From assembly GCA_007258455.2 (NCBI GenBank), contig VDFB02270651.1, forward strand, positions 696,306,197 to 696,370,196: a stretch of 64,000 nt of DNA, in the 5' to 3' direction. How positions within the stretch are numbered: position 1 is the stretch's first letter; the number at the start of each line of letters is the position of its first letter. The translations under genes were made by a program, and so were the position numbers. The notes beneath the pieces were generated by a model that was given only the letters and a program-made list of their open reading frames with translations, ran no database searches and was not told the origin of the DNA. The stretch comes from Sequoia sempervirens. Taxonomy: Eukaryota > Streptophyta > Pinopsida > Cupressales > Cupressaceae. Of this stretch, positions 46,131 to 57,560 are shown in pieces.

Positions 46131-46810
46131 AGCATCTAGAATAGAATACAACATCCACAAAGCAACTGTGATGCATTGCAAGTGGCTTAAATCTATATTA
46201 AATGGCCAAAGTATGCTGGCTACCCATGCCCACCAAGCCATTCCAGTGCCTTCCCGACCAGCCAGATGCCATTTAATGCATTTGCTTCAATTGTTTTGAC
46301 CACTCTATGTGTTCGCATTTTCCTGATATTTCAATGCATTTAATTTGTATTCATGGATTACGTTCCTCTACCCGCCAGTTTTATAAACTATGCCTTTGCT
46401 TAAATTTATTTAATCAATCTATGTGTTCGCATTTCACTGATTTTCTAAAACAATAATGATTTATAAAGCTATTCTGATGAATAGAAAAATAGATAAATGC
46501 TAATTTTCCAATATAAAAAATAGCTCTCAAAATTCAAACTATACAAAACAAAAAAGTTATATGTTGAAATACATTCATGCATATTGTCCATACATGCATT
46601 TATGCATATATGCCTTCATCCATATTTGCTTGTGTATATGAATGCATCCTTCCATGCAACATATGCATATGTATCTATATGCAAATATGTATGCATCCAT
46701 GTATCCATGTATTCATTTCTCCATCTGTCCATGCAGCTCTCTTTTCTCTGTGTACATGTATATGTCGATGCATCCATGCATATATCTGTGAATAGCTCTA
46801 TGTATTTCTC
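46131..46810. repeat. Further copies of the dispersed repeat and ATGCAT tract
   Basis: 46,195-46,450 matches 43,540-43,790; 46,450-46,570 matches 43,800-43,920; 46,575-46,790 is another ATGCAT-type tract. No gene. Confidence 0.65.
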
Positions 46811-47796
46811 TCTCCATTCATTTATTGTTCTCTAACGCATCAACATTTGCATATTTTTGGTTTCGTGATCTTCCATATTTATTGTTTTCATAGTATATGC
46901 ATAACAACTTCTGTTTTGTCTTCTGTTTTGACTCTTGTATCCTTAAATATCATTATATTTTTATATCTATTCTTCTCTTGTCGCATTTCAAGGAAGCTTA
47001 AGGATCTCGGCACCTTTTTTAGTACGAAGAAGAGTGAGAAATGGGACATGAGTCTTTCTTCTATGTTTGTATTGAGACACCCAGCCCTATGATGATTTTA
47101 AAAAGCATAACCAATAACAAACTAGACATTCTTACACCCTTTGATGGAACAAATGATCACTTCATACCCTATCAATTCCATTCATTTCCATTTCCACCGT
47201 TGCACATCCTTTCTTCTCAAATCAAATACATTTTGAAATCCATTTATATGCTTGCCTTCCATCACACCAATGTGTTCCATTCCTTTTTTCTTTCAATCTA
47301 GCTCACTCATTCAAATTTTTATATCTTGCATTTTATTTTAAGCGTACAACTCAAAAATCATAAATTCATAACATTTACATTCCATTCATTCTCATATCCA
47401 GTCTCACATATCCTTGCCTCCCATATCAAATACTTACTTTTCATAAGCCATTCATATACCTTACTTGCATATCATCATTCTCTCAATTCCCTCTCTTTCT
47501 TGTACTTATATAGCCCATTCTTGTTTTTTACCCTCACATATCTTTATCTATCTATAGCTCAAATATACCTTCATCCATCACAACAAAATTCACATCATAC
47601 CAAACAAAGAAAAAAATGAAGAAAATATCAAGGTTATGCAATCAAACACTGAGGGCTTCGAAAATAACTATCATAAAATAAAGTTGTATTCAAGAGTACT
47701 TTTTGAAACATCTTTTCTAAATCCTGTTTATTACAGATTCCTAAAAGCGTGTATGACAATTTCTTGAAGGCTAAAATGTATGATCAGATTTAACAA
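46811..47796. other. No gene seen
   Basis: Pyrimidine-rich stretch (47,150-47,580) with many 'cattc' words. 47,565-47,665 repeats the 'caacaa.attcacatcatacc...aacactgagggctt' block also found at 42,140-42,220 and 44,850-44,935. Confidence 0.5.
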
Positions 47797-48760
47797 ATGT
47801 TTACATGTATCCATGCATTCAAATGCATCATTAGATGTCCTTTATACACTTGTTCAAAAATCAATTATGTATTATTATTTTGTTTCAATCATAAATGTTA
47901 TTTGTATATGTTTCAAATGCAAATTATTTCTAACATTTCTAGCTTTATGCACGCAGGCATATATACATTCTTGTTTACAAAGCAAATTGCATGGACACAT
48001 GTACACATCCATGCATGCATAAAGTTTTACATGGTTCCATATTTTTATGCATTCCTTCGATAAATGCATTGGTGATAAGTAGTTTATTTTCCCTGTTTTC
48101 TTTCATTTAATACTGCAAATGCAAGTTCAGTTTCATTGTGCTTTAACGCATTTAGAATGCTTTGATTATAAATTTGTATTTCTAATCAGTTTTAGTGTTT
48201 TCCATTCAAATTTTTTGCTCAGATGCGGAGGATGCTTTTCACACTCCTTTGCATTATGTGCACATGAATACATGTATACATGTCATCACATTTATCAAAT
48301 CTTTACATGTATCAATGCATTCAAATGCATCATTAGATATCCTTTATACACTTGTTCGAAAAACAATTATGTATTATTATTTTGTTTCAACCATAAATGT
48401 CATTTGTCTTTGTTTCAAATGCAAATTGTTTCTAACATTTCTAACTTTATGCACACAAGCATTTATAGATTCTTCTTTCCATACCAGATTACATGGACAC
48501 ATGTACACATCCATGCATGCATAAATGTTTCATAAGTAGTTTATTTTTCCTATTTTCTTTCATTTAATACTACAAATGCAAGTTGAGTTTCATTGTGCTT
48601 TGACACATTTAGAATGCTTTGTTTATAAATTTCTATTTCTAATTGATTTTAGTGTTTCACATTCAAATTTTCCGTTCGTATGCAGAGGATGCTTTCCACT
48701 CTCCTGTGCATTATGTGCACATGGATACATGTATACATGCATGCATGTATACATAGATGG
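47797..48760 (+). repeat. ~460-500-bp tandem duplication
   Basis: 'tttacatgtatc.atgcattcaaatgcatcattaga' at 47,801 and 48,303; 'ataagtagtttatttt' at 48,074 and 48,532; 'gcagaggatgcttt' type text at 48,225 and 48,682. Copies differ by scattered changes and a ~45-bp length difference. Confidence 0.85.
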
Positions 48761-48832
48761 CTCAAACATTGTTACAAATGTTTGAGATTATTTGCAATTA
48801 ATAATTCAAACAAATTAATAATACATTTTCGC

Positions 48833-48932
48833 NNNNNNNNNNNNNNNNNNNNNNNNNNNNNNNNNNNNNNNNNNNNNNNNNNNNNNNNNNNNNNNNNNNN
48901 NNNNNNNNNNNNNNNNNNNNNNNNNNNNNNNN
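48833..48932. other. Assembly gap (100 N)
   Basis: Exactly 100 N, a common placeholder for a gap of unknown size. Left flank is ATGCAT-type repeat; right flank is mid-integrase. The missing 3' part of the minus-strand element, including its 3' LTR, lies in or beyond this gap. Confidence 0.98.
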
Positions 48933-49318
48933 AGGTGCCAATCTCTACCATTCTTATGAACTGTTCTGTGCAAAATCTTGAGAATGGTTTTGTTTGAAGC
49001 CTCTGCCTGACCATTTCCTTGTGGGAAGTAAATGGAGGACCAATGCTGCTTTATCTTGAATCTTTGGAAAAGTTCTTTAAGGTCCTTGTTTTTGAACTGA
49101 CCTCCATTGTCAGTGATGATCTCAGATGGCACTCCATATCGACAAATGATATGGTTTAAAATAAATAAAGACACTGTCTTGCCTAAGGCAATAGAAAGTG
49201 GAACAGCCTCTACCCATTTTGTGAAGTAGTCAGTAGCAGTGATAATGAACTTATGCCCACCTGATGAGTTGGGATGAATCTGCCCAACAAGGTCAAAGGC
49301 CCATCGCTGAAATGGCTA
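48933..49318 (-). pseudogene. Integrase catalytic core, cut by the gap
   Basis: Integrase inserts the element's cDNA into host DNA. After a TAG at 49,316-49,318 the frame reads PFQRWAFDLVGQIHP, HKFIITATDYFTKWVEAVPL (first catalytic D in ATDYF), ICRYGVPSEIITDNGGQFKN (second catalytic D in TDNG) and YFPQGNGQAEASNKTIL (catalytic E in QAEA). So the DDE triad is intact up to the gap. Chromodomain or other C-terminal parts cannot be assessed. Confidence 0.9.
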
Positions 49319-49648
49319 GTGAGATATAGAAGGAATTAGCTCCCTACCTGGAGCATGTATCAGGTGTCCATGTTTCTGACATTTTTCACAAGACTTAGCA
49401 AATGCTACTGCATCTATCTGCATCGTAGGCCAATAGTACCCTACCCTAAGCAACCTTCTAGCCATGGAAAGACCATTAGAATGTCCTCCACATATGCCCT
49501 CATGGATGTCAACTAGCGCTTGATCAGATTCCTCCTTTTCTAAGCACCTAAGAAGTGTTCCATCTAGACCCCTCCTATACAAATCACCAGAGATGAGGGA
49601 ATGGTGAGAGGCGTTGTGGATAAGGTTTCTTCTTTCAGATCAGTTAAA
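49319..49648 (-). pseudogene. Integrase zinc-binding domain (HHCC)
   Basis: Reads LYRRGLDGTLLRCLEKEES, then H-x6-H (HEGICGGH), GYYWPTM and C-x2-C (CEKC). All four zinc ligands are present. An in-frame TGA near 49,649 separates it from the preceding segment (DDIIPDKFN, stop, SERRNLIHNAS); position and context fit a W codon changed by one base. Confidence 0.85.
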
Positions 49649-49960
49649 TTTATCAGGGATGATGTCATCACGAAGATATGAGTAAATAGCACCATAGCGG
49701 GAGGATTCATGATTGACAAGGGTACAAATGACATGGCTTTCAGGTGAGTCAAATATGGGATATCGTAGCTCTTCCACCAGGAATTCATATCTAGACTCAT
49801 GTTCCTCTAACTTAGAAACAGGTACAATGTTGGAAATCCAGTCAGCATAGTCTATGGCTCTAATGAATCCTGCACCAAGGAGCTTTTCTAATTCATCTTT
49901 CACTAAAAGAGCTATATGAGGGTGCATTTTTCTCAACTTCGCTTTTGATCAAGCCACACC
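49649..49960 (-). pseudogene. Truncated reverse transcriptase fused to post-RNase H linker
   Basis: Begins KMHPHIALLVKDELEKLLGA, GFIRAIDYADWISNIVPVSK, the first ~45 residues of a gypsy reverse transcriptase domain. At about 49,805-49,813 it jumps, without loss of frame, to LEEHESRYEFLVEELRYPIF and SRYGAIYSYLRDDIIPDKFN, which is the linker before the integrase. The catalytic palm with YxDD and the whole RNase H domain, several hundred residues, are missing. The element is therefore non-autonomous regardless of its stops. Confidence 0.85.
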
Positions 49961-50311
49961 GAGCTATGGACAAAATGATGCATAATGAGATTAGTGTCCA
50001 ACCCTGGCATGTCTGAGTATGTCCATGCAAAGTTAATTTCCTTCTTTTGGAGGAACTCAATATAGGCTTTCTTTTCTTTAGGTGATAAAGATTTAGCCAA
50101 GTGTACAATTTTTTGAACTTCCTCTGTGCCCAAATTAACAGCTTCTGTAGGTTCAACCAATACTGATGATCTATCCTAGAAATAGCTTGGGAGACTATTA
50201 AGTACCTCATCCGTAGGTGCCTCTAGGAGGTTTTCACCTTTGGATATGTCTTTTATTTTTACTTTTTTTGGTTCTGACATCGCCACATAGTGGTTTTCGC
50301 CACGTAATCCT
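49961..50311 (-). pseudogene. Segment upstream of reverse transcriptase
   Basis: Reads KKVKIKDISKGENLLEAPTD, one TAG near 50,177, then VEPTEAVNLG, IVHLAKSLSPKEKKAYIEFL and FAWTYSDMPGLDTNLIMHH, the lead-in that gypsy polyproteins have just before the RT. A frameshift at about 49,965 separates it from the RT start. Confidence 0.75.
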
Positions 50312-51505
50312 TTATTCTTTTTTCTTTATCTTGCGACTAAGGTACTTGATGTCGTCTCTATCATACCGTATCCGTTCACTGGTGGAAGAGACTACAGGTT
50401 CAATGGCATTTAGATAGCAAGTGATCTCATAGTCATTGTGAAATGTCAAGAGTTGAGGCTCTTGGTACCGTTGAGACCAATCAATAAGGTTGGGGTGAAC
50501 AAGGGGTAGGTTGATGACCGGTTCAAGATTAAGGATATAGGTGGTGTCATCTCTGGTGACTGTAGAATTGGAATCTATCAAGTTTCCCTCTAAAGTGTCT
50601 AAATCAGAATTTATCCTAGCAAGCGAAGAATCGTCTACTAATGTGACATGTGGGTTCCAATCTTCTAATCTAACACATGACTCGTCAGTTACATCAGGTT
50701 GAGAACTATAAGCATGGACAACATCCATATCCAAGTCAACTGTTGCATCTGAGAGTGAATCCCATCCAAACTCATGAGAGTCTATTTCTGAATTATTGTT
50801 GGAGCCTCGTGATGTAGAAGCCTCAAGATTTGGAAGAGGCTCCTCTCCTCTAGCAATTTGCTCAATCACAAAATTATCTAAATTATCACCATCCGTTGCA
50901 GCTGGAATGGAGACACTATCCATAGTCAATTTTGCATTCATATAGTCACTATCTATTGCAAATGAGATAGGAGGACTATCAATTATTAAATCTCTTGAAT
51001 CTTCCCAAAGGAGATTTGTTGAAGGTACCCAATCATTTGTTATGTCATGTTGATTGGTCAAATCTGGTACATATTCTGTGTCGTCTTTACTATCTCGCCT
51101 ATCAAAAATGGGGACAGTGCATTTATTGTTGTTCATAAAGCCTAGGCCAACCGGTTTCTTAGACTTACGTGCAAAAAAATCATGATTGAGTGGTTCGGCT
51201 CTAGCATCTAATCTGTGACTAAGAGGGCCATATCCTGGATAACCCATCTTCTTGACAAAAGTATATCCTCTCCCATAGGATTTAGGAGAGGGGGAGAAAT
51301 TTTCATTGTGCTGGTATTTCTCCTCTTTGTATATCCAATCTCGAACAGCTACTTCCTCTTTTTCATCGTGTATTGGTACTGAGGATTCAACAAACTTGTC
51401 AAATAGTGTCATTGCTGAAGATGATGGTTTCATCTCCTGTGAAGGCTTTCCATATGTCCTAGGGGAAACAGGCATCTTTGCAAAAGAGTCAAGTTGATAC
51501 CTCAT
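50312..51505 (-). pseudogene. Long acidic linker with G-patch-like segment (open for 397 codons)
   Basis: The longest open stretch in the window. It starts in the frame after the protease (MRYQLDSFAKMPVSPRTYGK), has a glycine-rich segment GYTFVKKMGYPGYGPLSHRL followed by KKPVGLGF, then ~250 residues rich in D, S, N and T with repeated 'DSDYMNAKLTMDS', 'LDTLEGNLIDSNST' type text, and ends near YDRDDIKYLSRKIKKKE. Tat-lineage elements carry such a linker between protease and RT. It overlaps the protease frame by 17 bp in another frame, so a frameshift separates them unless the overlap is real. Confidence 0.75.
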
Positions 51506-52130
51506 GCCAAGGCTCCATCGACTTAAATTTGTTTTGACAGTTTGCTAAATTTGTTTCATAATCCTCTGCTGCTCGGCTAAGAGGGACATGAACATTAGCT
51601 GAGATTGAGTTAATTGATAAGGTGTTATCCCCTGGTATGCAAATTTTTGTTCCATTGTAGGGGAACTTAACACACTGGTGGTAGGTAGATGGCACTGCCT
51701 GCATATCATGAATCCATGGTCTACCCAGTAAAATGTTGTATGCAAGGGGTCCAGTATCAACAATTTGAAACAAGATGTCTTTTTCAACTGGGCCAATCCT
51801 GACAGAAAGGACAGCCAATCCCTTAGAACTTCGTTCTGCCTCATCATAGGCCTTTATGGTGATCTTCTTTCTAGTGTCGATCACTTGCTCTGAATAGCCC
51901 AAAGTTTTTAACAAATTCAAAGTACAGATATTTAACCCAGCACCTCCATCAATCAACACGCGCCTGACACGGGTTTTATGAATCATGACTTCAATGTGAA
52001 GGGCAAGATTGTGTGGATGGCTTAGGGATTTGTCATCATCTTCAGAGAAAGAGAGGTAATGTGGGCTAGTAATGTGATTCATCATGCCTTGGAATTGGTC
52101 TATATCAATGTTGTTGGGGACATTTGTTAT
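51489..52130 (-). pseudogene. Retropepsin-like protease of the Tat-type element
   Basis: The frame starts before the first M: VPNNIDIDQFQG, MMNHITSPHYLSFSEDDD, then VRRVLIDGGAGLNICTLNLL with D-G-G-A at the active site, VRIGPVEKDILFQIVDTG, YNILLGRPWIHDMQAVPSTY and HQCVKFPYNG. Length and order fit a full protease. Upstream, stops and shifts (52,130-52,200) break its link to the 'ISILELL' segment. Confidence 0.85.
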
Positions 52131-52418
52131 GCAGTGCCGCCCTCAAGGATCTCGCTTATGTTTGCATGACCCCTAGAAGCTCTAAGATTGAGATCCGTAC
52201 AGAGTTTCAGAATCCACCTTACAAGATTGTAGTTTGGCTCTTGAGAGCAGCCAAGGACTTTATAGTGACATTCTTGGATGCCACTTCTGCTTGGATTTGC
52301 CGGATGTAACTAACCAGGCCCTCCGAGAATAATAGTAGGAGCTGACTCTTGGTAAATGTGATTAAGGTTTGGGAAGATAACCTAGAATGAGGACTCAACA
52401 CCACAACAAAGTTGGTTG
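52131..52418 (-). pseudogene. Decayed gag-protease junction
   Basis: Fragments VRISILELLGVMQT and IRQIQAEVASKNVTIKSLAA appear in different frames with stops between them. The first corresponds to the 'ISxxxLL' segment seen before the protease in both plus-strand internal regions. Confidence 0.5.
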
Positions 52419-54580
52419 TCAAAAATAGGGAGAGTCATGTCCATGGCCCTTACTCCTTATCATATTAACACTTGGCTCCACAACTTCAAGCTTGTTTATC
52501 ACATTTTCTGCCGCTGTATAGGTGTAGTTGATTGCAGCTTTGCCATTCTGTGATTTAGAGGTTTCCCCCTTGTCGTAATTAGGCAAAGGTTCCTTAAAAG
52601 CCTTATGATCAGCATTGGTATTTAGGCCATCAACTTGAAGCTTTCCACTTTCTATAAAATCTTGGATGATATGTTTTAATTTCCAATAGTTTTCAACAGT
52701 ATGGTCAGGGCCATTATGAAATTTACAGAATGCCTTGTCATCCCACCAATGTGGCTTAGGATCTGGAATGTGAAATTTTGCAGGATCCTAAGGATGTGCC
52801 AAGTTGTTAGCAATGATAGTTTTGAGAATATCCTCATATGAGTCACCCAATTTGGTAAATTGTCGCTTCTGGTTTTTGGGCCTCTCCTGATATCTTGGTT
52901 TACTTTCTTGTTGTGGAGGTGCATTAAGCTTCATTGCTTGCACAGCCTTAGTCAAATTAAGAACACTTTGATCTCTTGATTGAGAAGAATCCACAACTCC
53001 ATCATTGACAACTTGTTTGTTTTTGTTCCAATTGTTGTTCTTCCCTTTATCCTTATTGTTGTGTTGACCATTGTTGGTATTATTGTTATCTCTGGTCAAA
53101 ATTCCTTGTTCTTTTAGAACATCCTCAATGCGGCATGCAGTTTCAATCATGGTATCAAAGGAAGTGAAGACTATCTTTTTGATCTCATGTCTCATTTCAG
53201 GCACCAAATTACTAACAAGTATGTCAATCTTTTCATCCTCATGGATCATCCTAGGATACCGAGAGCATTGTCTCCTCCACCTTTGCAAGAAGGTAACAAA
53301 GGGTTCCCCCTAATTTTGTTTCAAGTTGCATAGGTCCAACATAGTAACAGGTCTTGACAGATTATATGCGAAGTGTTGAATGAATCTATGAACAAGTTCT
53401 CTAAAAGTCTTGACAAGAGGAGTGATATTGGTAAACCATTCCATTGCTTGTCCTTTAAGACTCCTAGGGAACAACCTCATCAAATAGGAGTCATCTTGAT
53501 GGAATTCAAAGCTCATAGTATAGAACTGACGCACATGGTCGTGTGGATCACCACCGCCATCATATTTATCATATTGTGGGAATCCCACCCTCTTTGGAAA
53601 ATCTTTCATACTCACACTCTTGTCGAATGGATTAGGACAAATTGAGTCTAGTGAGAATGAGCTCTTAGGTTGCATCATTTTTTCCATCATTTGCTTCATT
53701 TGGCGGATTTCTTCCTCTTGAGAGGGATTTTGCTTTTGTATTTTGTTGTCCACATCAAAATTATAAGGGACTCTGGCACCCTTGTTGATTATACTTTCCA
53801 AGAACTTATCTTTGTTTTGTTCCAAATACCTCTCCACATACTGTTGGAAGATAGGCTCTTGTTGTATTCGCATGAAGTCTTGAGTATCAAAGTCATAATG
53901 TGAGCTACCACCTCCATGTTGGGAACTAGGATGTACATGTTGGGAGTGTGGTCTTGAATTTCTGGGAGGAGTTTGCCTCCTATAGTGAGCATACTAAGAG
54001 GCCCTTCTTCCTCTAGGACTAGGAGATCTAGAAGGGGTCCTTGACCGCCTTCTACTTCTTGGTGTTCTGGAAGGGGTGGAGGGAGGAGAATTATGTCCAC
54101 TATTAGCACCCCTTGTATTGTATTGTTTTTTTAATTGGTGGGCTAACTGCCTATCTTGCTTCTCTTGAGTGAGTTTCCTTTGTACTTCCAATAAAGCTTG
54201 GCTCTCTTCCTCAAGTTGTCTAAACTTTTCTTGCTTTGCAGCTTGTTCATCTAGAAAGGCTTTCTTTTTGCGTTCAATTCTTTTGAGCCTATCACTTGTG
54301 AACCTTGAGGTATGTTGAAGTGGTGAGCTTGGTCTAGATTGTTTGAACAAGTCATTGGTATATGTTGTATTGACATGAGCATCACGAGGTTCATTGTCTT
54401 GGTCTTCGTATTGTGACCATTTTTCTTGTTGAGCTCGTCTCTTATACCATTCATCCCGTTGATGGGCATCCAAATATCTTGTATTAATGAGGGGTGAACT
54501 AGGTTGATCATCATGAGAAGAATTTCCAAATATCATGTTTTTTTGTGTTGTTCATAGATATCATCAAGATTTTGATCCAT
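52419..54580 (-). pseudogene. Gag of the Tat-type element
   Basis: Likely start is ATG at 54,580 (MDQNLDDIYEQHKK); a 1-bp change in an A run near 54,540 shifts into the open frame from 54,536. Parts in order: a coiled-coil, K/E/Q-rich stretch (ERKKKAFLDEQAAKQEKFRQ), an arginine/serine-rich patch (SRTPRSRRRSRTPSRSPSPR), a stop near 53,994, a helical linker (RQMKQMMEKMMQPKSS), the retrotransposon gag domain (FPQYDKYDGGGDPHDHVRQF, LFPRSLKGQAMEWF), a TAG at 53,310, QRWRRQCSRYP, an N/K-rich stretch, a TAG near 52,787, and a decayed zinc-knuckle (FCKFHNGPDHTVENYW, last C lost). The tail reads NYDKGETSKS to a TGA at 52,419. Confidence 0.85.
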
Positions 54581-56620
54581 GGCTTCCCTCTCCCGCCAAA
54601 TGACAATATAACTCATATCCATACCTGAGTGGGAAGGTGCTGAGGGGGTACTCAAGTCACTAAAATGGCTCTTTGGGTCAAAATAGGTTTCAGACTGACT
54701 CCTAGGTGACTGGTCAAATATTGGTTCCTTTTCCTTTCTCTTTTGACGAGTCTGAACTAGGGGTAGTTGGTTAAAGACTATCTGAGGTCACTTTCCTTGG
54801 CTCACTTGATATCTTGTTGTGACTGACATGAAAGGGAGAGTTCAAGTAAACAAATAATTCTAAGAAACGTCAATACCAGACTAGGATAGTAAAAGTTCTC
54901 TCTTGTCCGAGAGAGATGGTGAAATAGAACTGTTGCAAATAGGTGCAAACCAACACTGCCACAGAGGTGCTCAATTCTTGGGTGAATACCCTAGCACATA
55001 TGGATCAGGAGGATGACTTACACAAAGTGTACTGAGTTTGAATTGTATGAAAATGGGTGGACAAGGAGACTACTAGCACTCTCCAAGTGTGTTATCAAAG
55101 AGTCTAAAAATTTATCTATTTGACAGGAACAATTCCTAATTTGCCAATCTCAAGCAAAATCGCTTATGAGATCAAGGATCACTAATTCAAAAGGTCAAGG
55201 ACACATAAACCCTAAATACAGAACAAGTCTCTAAAATTGGGACAAGTCACCTAATCGAAGAACTCAGTATTTCAATTTGTTGTTTGTTTGCAAAGATTAA
55301 GCAAGTATATCCACATATTTTGATCAAGCACATAGGTTTCAATCAGACAAGTTGTGATACAAAAAGTAGTCAATAACAGATCTATCAAGGACAAAGCAAC
55401 TTGATAGTATCGGGGGAGTCTTGTTTGAAGATGTTTGGACAATGTTTAAGACTCAAAACAAACACATAGCTATCCCTACCAAAGAAAATGGTGGTAGCAA
55501 GTCAAAACCTTTTGCCCCCATTGCTTATAAAGACACGCAGACTCATATAGTCAGTGTCACCCCTTAGAGGGCTTCCTCGTGGTTTTGGTGTTTCCAAGGA
55601 CTCAACAAAGGTATCGCTCAAAGGTTACCCTTTGTAGCAGGGGTCGCTGTCGAACCGCCTTCCAAACATCCGTGTATGCCTAAGGATGGGAATCAGGTAT
55701 GATCAACATACTATATTCTTCCCCCTCCTTGTGCAAAGATTATGACTCCTTTTGGAGGTGAACCGTGTAGGCAACTAACTAAGAGGTTTTTACTTGGCTT
55801 CCATTCACAATAACCTTCGGTGCCTCTGATACAGAGCTTGGGCCTCGCAGCCACACCAACACCTGAAAATCACACACCCCCGCAAGCAGGGCTTGGAGCA
55901 GCGCCGCTCAGTGCAATAAACAGAGCTCTTCCATGATGATCATCCAAGTCATGGAAAATAAGTTACTATGGTCTTGGAGTCTTTAGACTCAACAAGACGT
56001 TCTTTATTATAGTGAGGTGGAATTACCGGCGATAGGTGTGTACTCACTTGGGTCGTTCCCGGAGGTTCAACTTCTGGTAGGCCCTCTAAAGGTGACACTG
56101 GACATGGCTCAGATTCGGGTTTCTGATTTTCTGATTCTCCCAAAAGGAGAAGAGCATACTTCTCTAGCCCGTCTCTTTACCCAAACACGCTAAACAACCT
56201 TAATCACCGAGCTAGTTTCACTTCACCAAATCCACACATTTTTGGGTTTTTGATTCTCTCAATGAGAGAAGAGCATAATCCCCTGACGAGTGAAAGTGCT
56301 AAAGATTCACTACCTTGCTCCGCTCCCTAAGAGTTCATCATACTAGTAAGATCATCAGGAGCCTGGATTTGTCCATGGTCATCACCTCCATGTAACAAAG
56401 AGCCGAATTCCCTACTCACTATCAAAACTCCTAAGAATTTTAACAAAGCCCTAATTAGACTATGTGAATTGAAAAGTAAGAAAACAAACACAATATTTTT
56501 TTAAATAAGATCTTTGACAACCGTAAGTGTTTGTTTTCAAGTCTTTGTCACGCGTCCTGCAATCAAACCGTTAGTGTGTTTTAAGTTCTCTGACTGGCAT
56601 CCTGCAGAAACTGTTATGCT
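54581..56620 (-). mobile_element. Leader of the Tat-type element
   Basis: About 2 kb between the gag start and the LTR-like region. A 64-codon ORF (56,143-55,949; MGESENQKPESEPCPVSPLE..) has coding-like composition. Some Tat/Ogre elements carry an extra ORF upstream of gag, so it may be a remnant, but this is weak. Near 56,548-56,608 two 'gcagga' acceptor-like sites follow pyrimidine-poor text; a leader intron is possible. No primer-binding site was confidently found. Confidence 0.45.
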
Positions 56621-57560
56621 GTGAAAAAAGAATTTAGAAGAACCAGAATTAAAAAAATCTAATTTAATCTAGTCAAAAATTAATCTAAAAGGAATTAGTT
56701 AACAAAACTAAAATTAAACTAAATTAATCTAATACTAAACTAAAAATTTAAAACAAAACTAATCTAAATTAATAAAATTAAAAATCTAATCTAAATTAAA
56801 AAAAAAAATCTAATCTAAATTAATAATTCTAATTTAAATTAATAAAGTTAAAAAATCTAAAGTAAAAAAAATCTAATTTAAATTAACAAAGTTAAATAAT
56901 CTACTTTAAATTAACAAAGTTTAAAAAAAATCTAATTTGAATTTGAACTAAAAATCTAATTTAAAATTAAATTAAAGATAATTTAAACTAGACTAACCTA
57001 AAACCAAACTAAATTAAGATTAAAAAATAAATTAGAATTAAAACCAAACTAAATTAAAACTAAAAAATTAAAACATGCATAAAAATCTTCAAATTTGATT
57101 TCAAAATCATTATAATGAGTAGATAAAAACAACCCAGAAATTTTTAAAGCAAAATAAAACCCAGAAATTATTTTTTGATCCAACAAGTAGAAGATGAAAA
57201 ATAATTTTTGTAATCTTTAGCCACCGAAAAATGACGCATCTAATAAGTTTTGTGCAGCTTATTTCTTCAAATCTGTGGAAAGAAATCAGAAAACTAAAAA
57301 TACCTGTGATCAAATTTTGACTGGCTACAAAACCCGTAAATCATTTTCCCTAACCGAAAGTGGAAGTCGATTTATGAAGCAAAACTAAAAACTAAATTAA
57401 AACTAAATTAAAACTAAAACTAAAAAAAAACTAAAATTAAAACTAAATTAAAACTAAGTTCAAATTAAAACTAAAAACTAAATTGAAAACTAAATTGAAA
57501 CCAAATTAAAACTACTAAATTAAAAACTAAACTAAATTAAAAAATTAAAAAATTAAATAC
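56621..57560 (-). repeat. A-rich low-complexity tracts (aaattaatct, aaactaaatta)
   Basis: 56,650-57,080 is built from 'aatctaa(a/t)ttaa' words and 57,380-57,560 from 'aaactaaatt' words, separated by a unique ~300 bp. These are simple-sequence expansions inside the presumed LTR/leader. Confidence 0.75.

Noticed and set aside
45628..46299. 223-codon ORF on the plus strand and overlapping 107- to 139-codon ORFs on both strands
   Set aside because: They read almost only C, I, M, H, Y and S, which follows from ATGCAT/ATGTAT tetramers lacking stops in several frames. No domain is seen.
48680..49174. ORFs that run through the 100-N gap
   Set aside because: Translation across N is meaningless; only the integrase part at 48,933 and above is real coding debris.
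50217..53903. Plus-strand ORFs across the Tat-type element
   Set aside because: They are the opposite strand of clearly recognisable gag, protease and linker segments.
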